From Kribbella antiqua (lineage in GTDB: Bacteria > Actinomycetota > Actinomycetes > Propionibacteriales > Kribbellaceae), in assembly GCF_004345665.1 (NCBI RefSeq), contig NZ_SLWR01000005.1, positions 310,001 to 374,000 on the forward strand: a DNA stretch of 64,000 nucleotides, given 5' to 3'. Position 1 is the first letter of the stretch. Every line of letters begins with the position of its first letter. This document shows positions 34,195 to 42,707 of the stretch, one piece after another. The position numbers were made by a program, and so were the translations under genes. The notes beneath the pieces are model-generated. The model worked only from the letters and a program-made list of their open reading frames with translations. It had not been told where the DNA came from and did no database searches.

Positions 34195-35658
34195 CTATAG
34201 GCAGATGTAGACCCGCGGCGCTCCTCCCGGGTCCGGCAGTTGATCGCCCGGCGAGTCGCGCTTGCCGGTCGCGACCACCGAGCCGTCCCGCGGATCGACG
34301 ATCCTGTAGTTCAGCGGCACAGTCTCGTCGAACACCATCACGTTTCCGCCGTGTTCGCGGTAGATGATCAGCATCCCGTCGGCCCCGCTGAGCGCCCGCC
34401 CGGAGATCACGCGAGTCCAGTCCGGCTGCATGTCGGTCGTCGGCAGCCCTTCCAGGATCTTCCCGAGCAGACCGACGTACGTCGATCCCTCGAAGTCGAC
34501 CGCCTCACGCCAGCCCGCACCGGGCGCGGTGAAGTAGTCCGAATGGCCGGGCTCATCGGCATGCAACCGCCACTGCCACAGGCTGCCGGCGCCGTAGACG
34601 ACGCCCATCGTGCCGCCCGCGCACAGGTTGCTCCACGCCTCGTGACCTTGCCACCACCCGGCCGCCACACCGGTCCGGCCGGTGTTCTCGTACGACGGCT
34701 CGCCGTTCGCGATCGCCTTGACAGGCTGGTTGCGCCGCATGTCCGCGACTCGCTCGGGCACATGCTCGCCGGTGTGGCCGGTCTGGCACCACTGGAAGTC
34801 CAGCCAGTCCGCATCCTGATGCGCCTCGGCGGGGATGTGCGGCCGATAGTGGATCCCGGTCGGCTGGCCATAGCAGTCGACCGCGTGGACCTCGGCTCCA
34901 CCAGCGGCGATCTGCGGTTCGCGACCGGATCCGTCCGCGCCGACCAGGTAGATCGCGGGCTGAGCGCCGTACCGGGCGACCAGGTAGCGGCAGTACCGCG
35001 CGTACTCCTCCGGCGGTACGACGACGCCGGCCACGTCGAGGCCCTTCCAGCCGAAGCCCTGGAAGACGGGCTGGAGCACTGGGACCAACCCGTGCTCGAC
35101 CAGGATCCGGAGCAGCTCGTCGAGGTACTGGAAGTACTCGACGTTCATGACGTTGAGATGGCCGTCGGCGAGGTCTTCGAAGGCGACGCCGAACCCTTCG
35201 TCCTGGGTGCGGTCGCGCGGGCCGACCGCTCGCATGTCCGGCTGGACACTCATCAGCAGTACGGCGTTGAAGCCCTTGGCCTGCCGATCGGCGGCGTACT
35301 CGCGAACTTGCTCGGGAGTCGCGCGCCACGGGAGGGCCCAGGCGGTGTCGGCAACCAGGATCGCGGGCGTGCCGTCCGCGTGGACCAGGCTGCGGCCGCC
35401 CGGTGACATCCGCCAGAAGCCGTGCGCGTAGAACGGGTTGGCCTCGTCCGCGGCGGCCTCGACCGTGAACTCACCGCCGGCCCACTTCCAGACACCAGGC
35501 TCGGGTGGCGCGAAGCGGACGCGGTACGTCTCGCCGCCGTCCCAGAACGTGGGCCGCCGGAGCCGGAATCCGCTGTCGTGCTCGAACTCGACCCACTCCT
35601 CGGCGGAGGTCAGCGTGAGTTCGATTTCGCGCCAGACGGCTGTTTGTGCGATGGACAT
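34195..35658 (-). CDS. Apiosidase-like (DUF4038, GH140-type) glycoside hydrolase, cytoplasmic
   Basis: The ATG at 35656-35658 gives 487 residues with no signal peptide. An N-terminal beta domain (about 8-75; FWDGGETYRVRFAPPEPGVWKW) resembles DUF5060. The TIM-barrel DUF4038 domain (about 90-390) contains ILVADTAWALPWRATPEQVREY, GFNAVLLMSV, VVPPEEYARYCRYLVARYG and KAIANGEPSYENTG. DUF4038 was renamed after GH140 apiosidases, which cut apiose from rhamnogalacturonan-II side chains. It would act on imported apiosides. I could not place the catalytic acids by alignment. Confidence 0.75.
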   Translation of the reverse strand: MSIAQTAVWREIELTLTSAEEWVEFEHDSGFRLRRPTFWDGGETYRVRFAPPEPGVWKWAGGEFTVEAAADEANPFYAHGFWRMSPGGRSLVHADGTPAILVADTAWALPWRATPEQVREYAADRQAKGFNAVLLMSVQPDMRAVGPRDRTQDEGFGVAFEDLADGHLNVMNVEYFQYLDELLRILVEHGLVPVLQPVFQGFGWKGLDVAGVVVPPEEYARYCRYLVARYGAQPAIYLVGADGSGREPQIAAGGAEVHAVDCYGQPTGIHYRPHIPAEAHQDADWLDFQWCQTGHTGEHVPERVADMRRNQPVKAIANGEPSYENTGRTGVAAGWWQGHEAWSNLCAGGTMGVVYGAGSLWQWRLHADEPGHSDYFTAPGAGWREAVDFEGSTYVGLLGKILEGLPTTDMQPDWTRVISGRALSGADGMLIIYREHGGNVMVFDETVPLNYRIVDPRDGSVVATGKRDSPGDQLPDPGGAPRVYICL

Positions 35659-35701
35659 GACACTCCAGTGGATGGTTGCTACCGATAAGCACACGCCCAG
35701 A

Positions 35702-36667
35702 TCAGCTACTTGGCTTGACCAGCTTGCGGGCGGCATCCGCGATGCCTTCCGCCGAGAGCCCGTAGCGGTCCAGCAGGTAGCCGGCCGACCCCGTGGGCGC
35801 GAACTCGGGAAACCCGAGGATCGACACCCGCGCCGGATGATGCTGTACGACGGTCTCCGCCACCGCACCGCCGAGTCCGCCACCGGCCACGGCCTCCTCG
35901 GCCGTCACGATTCCGGCCGTCTCCCGCGCGGCCGCGACCACGGCGTCGACGTCCAGCGGCTTGACCGTCGGCATCGAGAGCACGCGGGCCGAGATCCCTT
36001 CGGCGGCGAGTTGTTCGGCCGCGACCAGCGCCCGCCACAGCACGGTCCCGTTGCTGATCAGCGTCACGTCGTCACCGGCCCGGACCGTGATCGCCTTGCC
36101 CAGCTCGAACTCGTAGTCGTCGCCGTACACCTTCGGGACGCTCATCCGGCTGACCCGGATGAAGACCGGCCCTTCGGAAGTCGCCGCCCACCGCAACGCG
36201 GCTGCCGTCTCGACCGGGTCGGCCGGCACGATCACCGTCATGTTGGCGATCGCCCGCAGCCAGGCGATGTCCTCGATCGAGTGGTGTGTCGGGCCGAGTT
36301 CGCCGTACGCGACTCCGGGGCTCATGCCGCAGAGCTTGACGTTGGCGTTCGAGTAGGCGACGTCCGCCTTGATCTGCTCCAGCGCGCGGGCGGTGAGAAA
36401 GCAGGACGCCGCCGAGACGAACGGGATCCGGCCGCCGTTGGCCAGGCCGGAGGCGACGCCGACCATGTCCTGCTCGGCGATGCCGACATTGATCAGCCGG
36501 TCCGGGAACGCCTTGCGGAAGCTGTTCAGCTTGCTCGATCCGACCGAGTCGTTGACCACGCCGACGATCCGGTGATCCGCGTGCGCGAGCTCGGCCAGCG
36601 TCTCGACGTACGCATCCCGGCAGTCATACCGCGGCTGGTCGGCGATCGAGGTGTCAACCACTGTCAT
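35702..36667 (-). CDS. Transketolase C-terminal subunit (candidate apulose-4-phosphate transketolase, subunit B)
   Basis: The 321-residue protein holds the pyrimidine-binding and C-terminal transketolase domains. Glu65 in NVGIAEQDM activates thiamine diphosphate; YGELGPTHHSIEDIAWLRAI and VFIRVSRMSVPKVYG line the active site. The N-terminal half is encoded by the upstream gene, which overlaps it by four bases. Split transketolases of this type act in apulose 4-phosphate, erythrulose or related pathways, and the DUF4038 neighbour favours apulose. The product would enter the pentose phosphate pathway. Confidence 0.85.
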   Translation of the reverse strand: MTVVDTSIADQPRYDCRDAYVETLAELAHADHRIVGVVNDSVGSSKLNSFRKAFPDRLINVGIAEQDMVGVASGLANGGRIPFVSAASCFLTARALEQIKADVAYSNANVKLCGMSPGVAYGELGPTHHSIEDIAWLRAIANMTVIVPADPVETAAALRWAATSEGPVFIRVSRMSVPKVYGDDYEFELGKAITVRAGDDVTLISNGTVLWRALVAAEQLAAEGISARVLSMPTVKPLDVDAVVAAARETAGIVTAEEAVAGGGLGGAVAETVVQHHPARVSILGFPEFAPTGSAGYLLDRYGLSAEGIADAARKLVKPSS

Positions 36668-37578
36668 ACCGGCTCCCTGTCGAATCTAGGTCGGCCCGCG
36701 CTCTCCAGCTCGGTCAGGGCCTGCTGGAACTCGGCGTCGTCCGGCACCCGGTGGTGCCAGGCGACGTTGTTGCTCATGAACGAGATCGGGTGACCCTTGT
36801 GCGTGTGCGCGATCACGAACGTCGGCTTGCCGGGCCGGAACGGTACGGCGGACAGCACGTCGAGCAGCTCGCCGTGGTCGTGCCCGTTCACCTCCACCAC
36901 CGCGAACCCGAACGCCGCCGCCTTCTCCGGCAGCGGATCCAGGTCGTTCGTCTCCTTGGTGGTCGCGCCCTGCTGCAGCCGGTTCCGGTCGACGATCACG
37001 GTCAGCCGGTCCAGCTGGTACTGCGAGGCCGCCATCATCGCCTCCCAGTTGCTGCCTTCCTGCAACTCGCCGTCCCCGACCAGGACGTACGTACGACGCA
37101 GTGAGACGTCGAGCTTGGCCGACAACGCATGACCGACCGCGACCGGCAGGCCATGACCAAGCGGACCCGTGTTCGCCTCGACTCCGGCGACCTTGTTGCG
37201 GTTCGGGTGCCCGTTCAACGCGGACAGGGGTTTGAGGAAGGTGGCGAGCTCGTCGACCGGCAGGAACCCGAACGCTGCCAGCGTGGTGTAGAGCGCGCCG
37301 GCGACGTGGCCCTTGCTCAGGATGAAGCGGTCGCGCTCGGGATCGTTCACCGTCTCCGGCGTGATGTCGAGGACAGCGCCGTACAGGGTGGCGAGGATGT
37401 CGATCGCGGAGAAGTCGCCGCCGATGTGCCCGGCGCCGGCGTAATGGACCAGCTTGAGGTCCTGGATCCGGATCTGCTTGGCCGCTTCGGCGATGTGTGC
37501 GACCTGCTCGGCGCGGCTGCTATGGATCGGCAGCCGCCCGAGGACCGGCATCGTGGTGTGTTCAACGGTCAGCGTCAT
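36664..37578 (-). CDS. Transketolase N-terminal subunit (candidate apulose-4-phosphate transketolase, subunit A)
   Basis: The 304-residue protein holds the thiamine-diphosphate-binding domain: GDG at 168-170 in [29 protein letters not shown] (89-101) and [16 protein letters not shown]. It needs the partner subunit encoded directly downstream. It overlaps the upstream isomerase gene by four bases. The heterodimer would move a two-carbon unit from a ketose phosphate to glyceraldehyde 3-phosphate. Confidence 0.87.
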   Translation of the reverse strand: MTLTVEHTTMPVLGRLPIHSSRAEQVAHIAEAAKQIRIQDLKLVHYAGAGHIGGDFSAIDILATLYGAVLDITPETVNDPERDRFILSKGHVAGALYTTLAAFGFLPVDELATFLKPLSALNGHPNRNKVAGVEANTGPLGHGLPVAVGHALSAKLDVSLRRTYVLVGDGELQEGSNWEAMMAASQYQLDRLTVIVDRNRLQQGATTKETNDLDPLPEKAAAFGFAVVEVNGHDHGELLDVLSAVPFRPGKPTFVIAHTHKGHPISFMSNNVAWHHRVPDDAEFQQALTELESAGRPRFDREPV

Positions 37579-38576
37579 GCCAGCTCCGCCATCGAACTCA
37601 GCAGGACCTTCTGGACGAGCCTTTGCGCTGCCAGCGCGTCGTGGGACGCCTGCGCGGCGGCGAGGGCTTCGTCGTCCAGTACGTCGAGCGCGTGGTGCAC
37701 GGCCTTCAGGAAACGGATCGCCTGCTTGGCGGCCTCGACGCTGTCCTCCCGGAATGGGAACTGATCCAGCTGCCAGACGCCTTCCCAGTTGTTCTTCCGC
37801 AGGGTGTGGAAGAACTCGAACGTCTCGACCAGGTGGACCGAGCCGACCACCATGTCGTCGTCCCAGCCGCGCAGGTTGTCGTTCACGTCGATTGCGAACA
37901 GCCGGCCGTAGTCGATGGCCAACTGGGCGGCATCGGCCGGCGTCTCCTGGCCGTAGAGCGAGTGACCGAAATCGAGCAGGATGCCCAGGTTCGGCAGGCC
38001 GAGCTTCTCGATCCCGAGCAGGGTGCGGGCGACGTTCGGGAAGATGATCTTCACCCGGGGCTCGCGCGGCTTGTACTCGATCACGAAGTTGATGTCCGGG
38101 TGCGCGCTCACCAGTTCTTTGAGCCCGTCCAGCGCCAGGTTCCAGATGTCGTGATAGTTCACCTGGAACGGGTAGTCCCAGCCGTCCTGGCCCGGCCAGA
38201 GCTTCACGTAGGAGCAGCCCAGGTCCTTGGCCAGCTCGGTTGCCTGATGCAACAGCTCCAGCGCCTGCTTGCGGACGGCGGGATCCGGGTTGGTGAGGGA
38301 GCCCTTGACGAAGTCGCGGGTGTAGATCTCCGGCGTGATCGCGATCGCCTTGAGGTTGTTGCGCTTCAGCGCCTCCTTCACCTCGTCGAGCGTTCCGTCG
38401 TACCCGGCGAACGGCCAGTTCAGGTCGACCACGGACAGGTCGCCGACGGCGCCGGCCCGGTCGATCTGCTCGAGCAGCCCGACCGGCTCGCCGTACCCGT
38501 CGGTGGCGTAGCGGTCCTTGTAGGTCGCGAAATGCCAGATACCCGCACCGAAGACCGGCATGTCAGTCATCGTCAT
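37575..38576 (-). CDS. Xylose-isomerase-like TIM-barrel protein (candidate apiose isomerase)
   Basis: The 333-residue AP-endonuclease-2-like barrel has probable metal ligands in [10 protein letters not shown] (Glu), [10 protein letters not shown] (Asp, His) and VWQLDQFPF (an Asp where many relatives have Glu). Such proteins convert aldoses and ketoses or epimerise them. Between sugar transport and transketolase genes it best fits aldose-to-ketose conversion, for example apiose to apulose (inference). It overlaps the transketolase gene by four bases. Confidence 0.8.
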   Translation of the reverse strand: MTMTDMPVFGAGIWHFATYKDRYATDGYGEPVGLLEQIDRAGAVGDLSVVDLNWPFAGYDGTLDEVKEALKRNNLKAIAITPEIYTRDFVKGSLTNPDPAVRKQALELLHQATELAKDLGCSYVKLWPGQDGWDYPFQVNYHDIWNLALDGLKELVSAHPDINFVIEYKPREPRVKIIFPNVARTLLGIEKLGLPNLGILLDFGHSLYGQETPADAAQLAIDYGRLFAIDVNDNLRGWDDDMVVGSVHLVETFEFFHTLRKNNWEGVWQLDQFPFREDSVEAAKQAIRFLKAVHHALDVLDDEALAAAQASHDALAAQRLVQKVLLSSMAELA

Positions 38577-38589
38577 CTCCTCTATGTGG

Positions 38590-39480
38590 TCAGCCCTTGG
38601 TGGCGCCCGCGGTGAGCCCGCCGACGATCCAGCGCTGGAGCAGGGTGTACGCGATCAGAATCGGCACCACCGCGATCAGGATGCCCGCCGCGAGGCCGGT
38701 GTTGTTGTTGGCGAACTGGCCCTGGAAGTTGAGCAGTCCGACCGGGATGGTCTTGTGGGCGTCGGAGTTGAGCAGGATCAGCGCGAACAGGAACTCGTTC
38801 CAGGTCGCCACCGCGTCCAGGATCGCCACCGTCACCAGGGCCGGCAGCGACAGCGGCAGGATCATCGTGAAGAACACCCGCCAGTCACCGGCACCGTCCA
38901 CCTTCGCGGCCTCGATGATCTCGTCCGGGATCTGCCGGAAGAACGACTGCAGCACCAGCACCTCGAACGGGATGCCGAACGCCAGGTACGGCCCGATCAG
39001 CCCGAACAGGCTGTCGGTCGCACCGGCCTGGCGCATCATGATGAAGACCGGGACGATCGCGATGTAGATCGGGATGGTCAGCCCGAGGAACACCGTGAAC
39101 ATCACCGTCCGGCGGAACTTCATCCGCAGCTTGGCCAGCGCGAACCCGAGCATCGCCGAGATCAGCACGCCGAGCGGCACCTTCATCAGCGCCAGCAGCG
39201 CGCTGTTGCGGTAGGTGGTGGCGAAGTTGCCGATCCCCCACGCGTCCTTGAAGTTCGACCAGGTGAACGCGTCCGGCCAGGACAACGGCCCGTTCCCGAT
39301 GAAGTCCGACAGCGGCCGTACGGCGGTGATCACCAGCAGCGCCAGCGGCGAGATCCAGAAGATCGCCGCCACCGCGAGGACCAGCGTGATCACCAGCCCC
39401 TTCCGCCCCTTCGGCTGCTGGGTTGCCGGTTGCGCTTCAACAGGTACGGCGCTTTCCACCCGGACCGGTGCGATCGTCAT
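38590..39480 (-). CDS. Carbohydrate ABC transporter permease (second subunit, MalG-like)
   Basis: The ATG at 39478-39480 overlaps the first permease stop (ATGA). The 296-residue protein has six membrane helices and the EAA loop [21 protein letters not shown] that contacts the ATPase. The N-terminus carries a short Pro/Gln linker. It works with the other permease and the lipoprotein to import a sugar or glycoside. No ATPase gene is in the operon; a shared MsiK-type ATPase elsewhere is likely, as in other actinomycetes. Confidence 0.9.
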   Translation of the reverse strand: MTIAPVRVESAVPVEAQPATQQPKGRKGLVITLVLAVAAIFWISPLALLVITAVRPLSDFIGNGPLSWPDAFTWSNFKDAWGIGNFATTYRNSALLALMKVPLGVLISAMLGFALAKLRMKFRRTVMFTVFLGLTIPIYIAIVPVFIMMRQAGATDSLFGLIGPYLAFGIPFEVLVLQSFFRQIPDEIIEAAKVDGAGDWRVFFTMILPLSLPALVTVAILDAVATWNEFLFALILLNSDAHKTIPVGLLNFQGQFANNNTGLAAGILIAVVPILIAYTLLQRWIVGGLTAGATKG

Positions 39481-40388
39481 GACGCCTCCCTCGTCTGGGA
39501 GCGGACGTAGGGGATGCCGACCGCGATCGCCACCAGGGTGATCACGACCGCGATGGCCGTGCCGTAGCCGGCTTGGTAGTACTGGAAGACGTTGAAGTAC
39601 ATCCACGTTCCCATCACCTGCGTCGACGTACCGGGACCGCCGTACGTCATCGCGTAGATCATGTCGAAGACCTTGAACGAGTCGATCAGCGACAGCGCCA
39701 GCACGATGTAGTGCGCCGGCCGCAGGCTCGGCATCGTGACGTGCCAGAACTGCTGCCACCTCGTCGCGCCGTCGACCGTCGCGGCCTCGTAGAGCTCGTT
39801 CGGAATGCCTTGCAGCGCGGCCAAATAGAGCAGCATCGGGAAGCCGGTGCGCAGCCAGATGGCCGGGACCATGACCGCCCACAAGGCGGTCGAGTCCTGT
39901 CCGAGCCACGGCTGCGCCAATCCGTCCAGCCCGATCAACCTCAGGAACGAGTTGATCGCGCCGTACTGCGGGTTGTAGAGCCAGCCCCAGATCGACGCGA
40001 TCGACACCAGCGGCAGCACGGCCGGGGTGTAGAAGATCAGCCGCAGGATCGGCTTGCCGTGCACCTTGCCGTTCAGCGCGATCGCGAGCGCCAGCCCGAT
40101 CACCGTCGGCACCGCGATCGTCACGACGGTCCAGATCAGGTTGTTCCGGACCGCCTCGACGACCACCGGGTCACTCGGCAGCTTGACGTAGTTCTCCAGC
40201 CCGACGAACTTGTAGGTCGCACTCAACCCGTCCCAGTTGGTCAGGCTGAAGAAGAGTGATGACAACGCCGGGTAGATCAGGAAGGCGATGTACACCACCA
40301 GAGCAGGCAGCGCGAACAACCAAGGCGACCACCTGCCACCACGTTTGCCCTTGGCTACTTGGGGTTTGGAGAGCGCGACTGTCGCCAT
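39477..40388 (-). CDS. Carbohydrate ABC transporter permease (first subunit, MalF-like)
   Basis: The 303-residue protein has six membrane helices, the first near residues 22-44. The EAA loop is YEAATVDGATRWQQFWHVTMP (pattern). It sits four bases after the binding-protein gene and overlaps the second permease gene by four bases. Confidence 0.9.
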   Translation of the reverse strand: MATVALSKPQVAKGKRGGRWSPWLFALPALVVYIAFLIYPALSSLFFSLTNWDGLSATYKFVGLENYVKLPSDPVVVEAVRNNLIWTVVTIAVPTVIGLALAIALNGKVHGKPILRLIFYTPAVLPLVSIASIWGWLYNPQYGAINSFLRLIGLDGLAQPWLGQDSTALWAVMVPAIWLRTGFPMLLYLAALQGIPNELYEAATVDGATRWQQFWHVTMPSLRPAHYIVLALSLIDSFKVFDMIYAMTYGGPGTSTQVMGTWMYFNVFQYYQAGYGTAIAVVITLVAIAVGIPYVRSQTREAS

Positions 40389-40391
40389 CGG

Positions 40392-41690
40392 TCAGCTCTT
40401 CGCCCAGGCGGAGACGATCTCCTGCATCTTCTTCGCCGCCGCGTCCGGTGCGACCGAACCCTGCAACAGGTCGCTCTGCACGCTGAAGTACTGGTCGGCC
40501 TGCTTCTTCGGGAACGCCTGGTCCTGGATCGTGTAGAACGGGTTGCTCCCGTACTTGTCCGCCCACTCCGCCGACAACGGCAGCGCCTTCGGGTCCGGCT
40601 CGGCACCCTTGACCGTCGACGCGCTGACCTGCAGCGCCTTCTGGGTCGCGGGCTGGACGATGAAGTCGATCAGCGCCGCGGCCTTGTCGGCGTTGCCGGT
40701 CTTGGCGTTGATCATGTACCCCTCGACGAAGCCCGAGTGCCGGGCCGGCGTCTGGTCGGTGGGCAGCTCGAAGTTGCCGAAGGCGGACGGGCTCTTCTTC
40801 GCGGACAGGATCGCGGCCGCCTCGGTCCACGGCCCGGTGATCGTGTACGCCGTCTTGCCCTGGACGTACGCGGGTTCGATGTCGGCGGGGTCGAGGCCCA
40901 GCGCGCCCTGCGGCAGCCACTTCTTGTCCTGCCACTTCTTGAACAACGTGAACGCCTCGACCACCTCGGCCCGGTCCCAGCTCTCGTCGCCGGTCAGAAG
41001 CTTGTCGTGCAACTCGGGGCCGGCAGTGTGCTCGAGCAGGTACTCGAACAGGCGCATGATGTCCCAGCCGTACTTCCCGCCGAGACCACACGGCGTGACG
41101 CCGACCGCGACCAGCTTGTCGTTGACCGCTTCCAGTTCGGCGTACGTCGTCGGCAGCGCGCTCACGCCGGCCTTGGCGAACAGCGACTTGTTGTACCAGG
41201 CACCGATCCCGAGGGAGACGAATGGCACCCCGGATTTCACGCCGTCGAACGTCATCCCGCCGATCGCCGCGGTGTTGATCTTCGAGTCCCAGCCGAACTT
41301 GGAGTAGTACGGCGCCAAGTCGAGCGCCTGCTTGGCCTTAGCGAACGGACTGCCGATCTGACCGCCCCAGATCCGCCAGACATCTGGGCCCTTGCCGCCG
41401 AGCAGTTCCGTGCGCAGCTTGTCCGGGTACACCGCCGCACCCGAACCGGGCAGGCTGTCGACCGTGGTCGTCGTACCGTTCTCGGCGTCGAACTTCTTGA
41501 TCTGTGCCTTCAGCAGGCCGATCGTCTCGTCACCCTCGTAGGTGAACAGCCGCAGGTTCTTCGAGGCCGCGGCGGTCTGACCGCCTCCGGTGGAGGTGCC
41601 CCCGCCCGTACAGGCGGACAGACCGACACCGGCGACGGCGGCGGACGTGAGGCCGAGGAAACCCCGGCGGGTGAACGAACTGCCTGTCAT
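40392..41690 (-). CDS. Extracellular sugar-binding lipoprotein of the ABC importer
   Basis: The 432-residue protein has a twin-Arg pair (R8-R9) and a lipobox ending LSAC with Cys27, so it is a membrane-anchored lipoprotein, possibly Tat-exported. The mature part is a type 1 extracellular solute-binding protein (LPTTYAELEAVNDKLVAVG, GKTAYTITGPWTEAAAIL patterns). It captures the sugar outside the membrane for the two permeases. It overlaps the nucleoside-hydrolase-like gene by four bases. Confidence 0.92.
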   Translation of the reverse strand: MTGSSFTRRGFLGLTSAAVAGVGLSACTGGGTSTGGGQTAAASKNLRLFTYEGDETIGLLKAQIKKFDAENGTTTTVDSLPGSGAAVYPDKLRTELLGGKGPDVWRIWGGQIGSPFAKAKQALDLAPYYSKFGWDSKINTAAIGGMTFDGVKSGVPFVSLGIGAWYNKSLFAKAGVSALPTTYAELEAVNDKLVAVGVTPCGLGGKYGWDIMRLFEYLLEHTAGPELHDKLLTGDESWDRAEVVEAFTLFKKWQDKKWLPQGALGLDPADIEPAYVQGKTAYTITGPWTEAAAILSAKKSPSAFGNFELPTDQTPARHSGFVEGYMINAKTGNADKAAALIDFIVQPATQKALQVSASTVKGAEPDPKALPLSAEWADKYGSNPFYTIQDQAFPKKQADQYFSVQSDLLQGSVAPDAAAKKMQEIVSAWAKS

Positions 41691-42583
41691 GACTGACTCC
41701 TTTGCCGGGCGAAACGGCGGATCTTGGCGAACATGTCCTCGAGCAGGAACCGGACGTCGACCTGTTCGCAGACGCTGATGGGGTTGTTGGTGCCGGGCAG
41801 GTACCAGCCGTCGACTCCGAAGCGCGGCGCCGGCCGGACGCGCATGTCCCCGCTGCGCGGGTAGAGCATCAAGGAGATGGCCGGCGAGTCACCGAGCGAA
41901 CGGGACTCGATCGGCTCCGGGTGGTACTCGGCGTTCCACTCGTGCAACTGCTCGATCAGGTACTTGCCGAGCGGACCGGCGTCCCCGATCTTCTCGTCGA
42001 GCTCGGCATAGCTGACCGAGACCTTCGTGTAGACGTCGCTCGGCACCTGCCAGACGGTGATACCGGAGCCGAACACGACGTTGGCGGCCGGGATGTCGTT
42101 GGACAGGTTGAACTCGATCCCCGGGTACGTCTCCAGACCGTCGTACCCGCGGCCGCCGATCCAGATCACGATCACCTCGCGGTGCACGATCTCCGGGTCG
42201 AGCAGGATCGCCGACGCCATGTCGGTGAGCGGGCCGAGGAAGGACACGAACAGCGGATCGCCCTTCGAGGCCAGTTTCGACTCCTCGATGATCAACTGGG
42301 CGCCGGCCGAGTCGAGCGGGGTCTGCTCGTCCGGGATACCGGTCGGGGCGCCGTTCGCGACCGGGACCTGGCCGGTCAGGTCCAGCAGGTCGAGCAGCAG
42401 GTCGACCTCCTCGCGGGACTCCTCCAGGCTGCGGTCCGACCGGCGGGTGCCGAAGTGCGCGGGGATCAGGCCGCGGACGTCGAACGTGGGCGACAACAGC
42501 CCGTGCACGATCGCGAACTGATCGTCCGCCTCGTTCTTCGCATCGGTATTGATGATCACCCGACGTCTGCTCGGCTTCGCCAC
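41687..42583 (-). CDS. Nucleoside-hydrolase-like protein with altered metal motif
   Basis: The 298-residue protein has the nucleoside hydrolase fold. In place of the usual DxDPGxDD it has NTDAKNEADDQFAI (12-25): the first Asp is Asn and two residues are inserted. This resembles the NExDD form of the Sde182/DUF1593-type hydrolase-like proteins. Later motifs are VSFLGPLTDMASAILLDP and VIWIGGRGYDG. It may cleave a glycoside rather than a nucleoside (inference). It is the first gene of the leftward sugar operon. Confidence 0.75.
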   Translation of the reverse strand: MAKPSRRRVIINTDAKNEADDQFAIVHGLLSPTFDVRGLIPAHFGTRRSDRSLEESREEVDLLLDLLDLTGQVPVANGAPTGIPDEQTPLDSAGAQLIIEESKLASKGDPLFVSFLGPLTDMASAILLDPEIVHREVIVIWIGGRGYDGLETYPGIEFNLSNDIPAANVVFGSGITVWQVPSDVYTKVSVSYAELDEKIGDAGPLGKYLIEQLHEWNAEYHPEPIESRSLGDSPAISLMLYPRSGDMRVRPAPRFGVDGWYLPGTNNPISVCEQVDVRFLLEDMFAKIRRFARQRSQS

Positions 42584-42599
42584 CTGCGACCTCCTGGCT

Positions 42600-42615
42600 C
42601 TGAATAGATATTCAG
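42600..42615. promoter_or_regulatory. Palindromic operator candidate CTGAATA-GA-TATTCAG
   Basis: A perfect seven-base inverted repeat with a two-base centre lies 17 bases upstream of the nucleoside-hydrolase-like start and 93 bases upstream of the FGGY kinase start. It is AT-rich against the local background. The SorC regulator of the operon is the likeliest binder (inference). Confidence 0.55.
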
Positions 42616-42707
42616 TATTGCATAACCTGTCGCCAAGAGTTTCACCATGGCGCTAGAGTCCCGTCAAGACCTCGGTTGAAAGTTGTCCGACCGGAAGGAC
42701 GCTCGAC

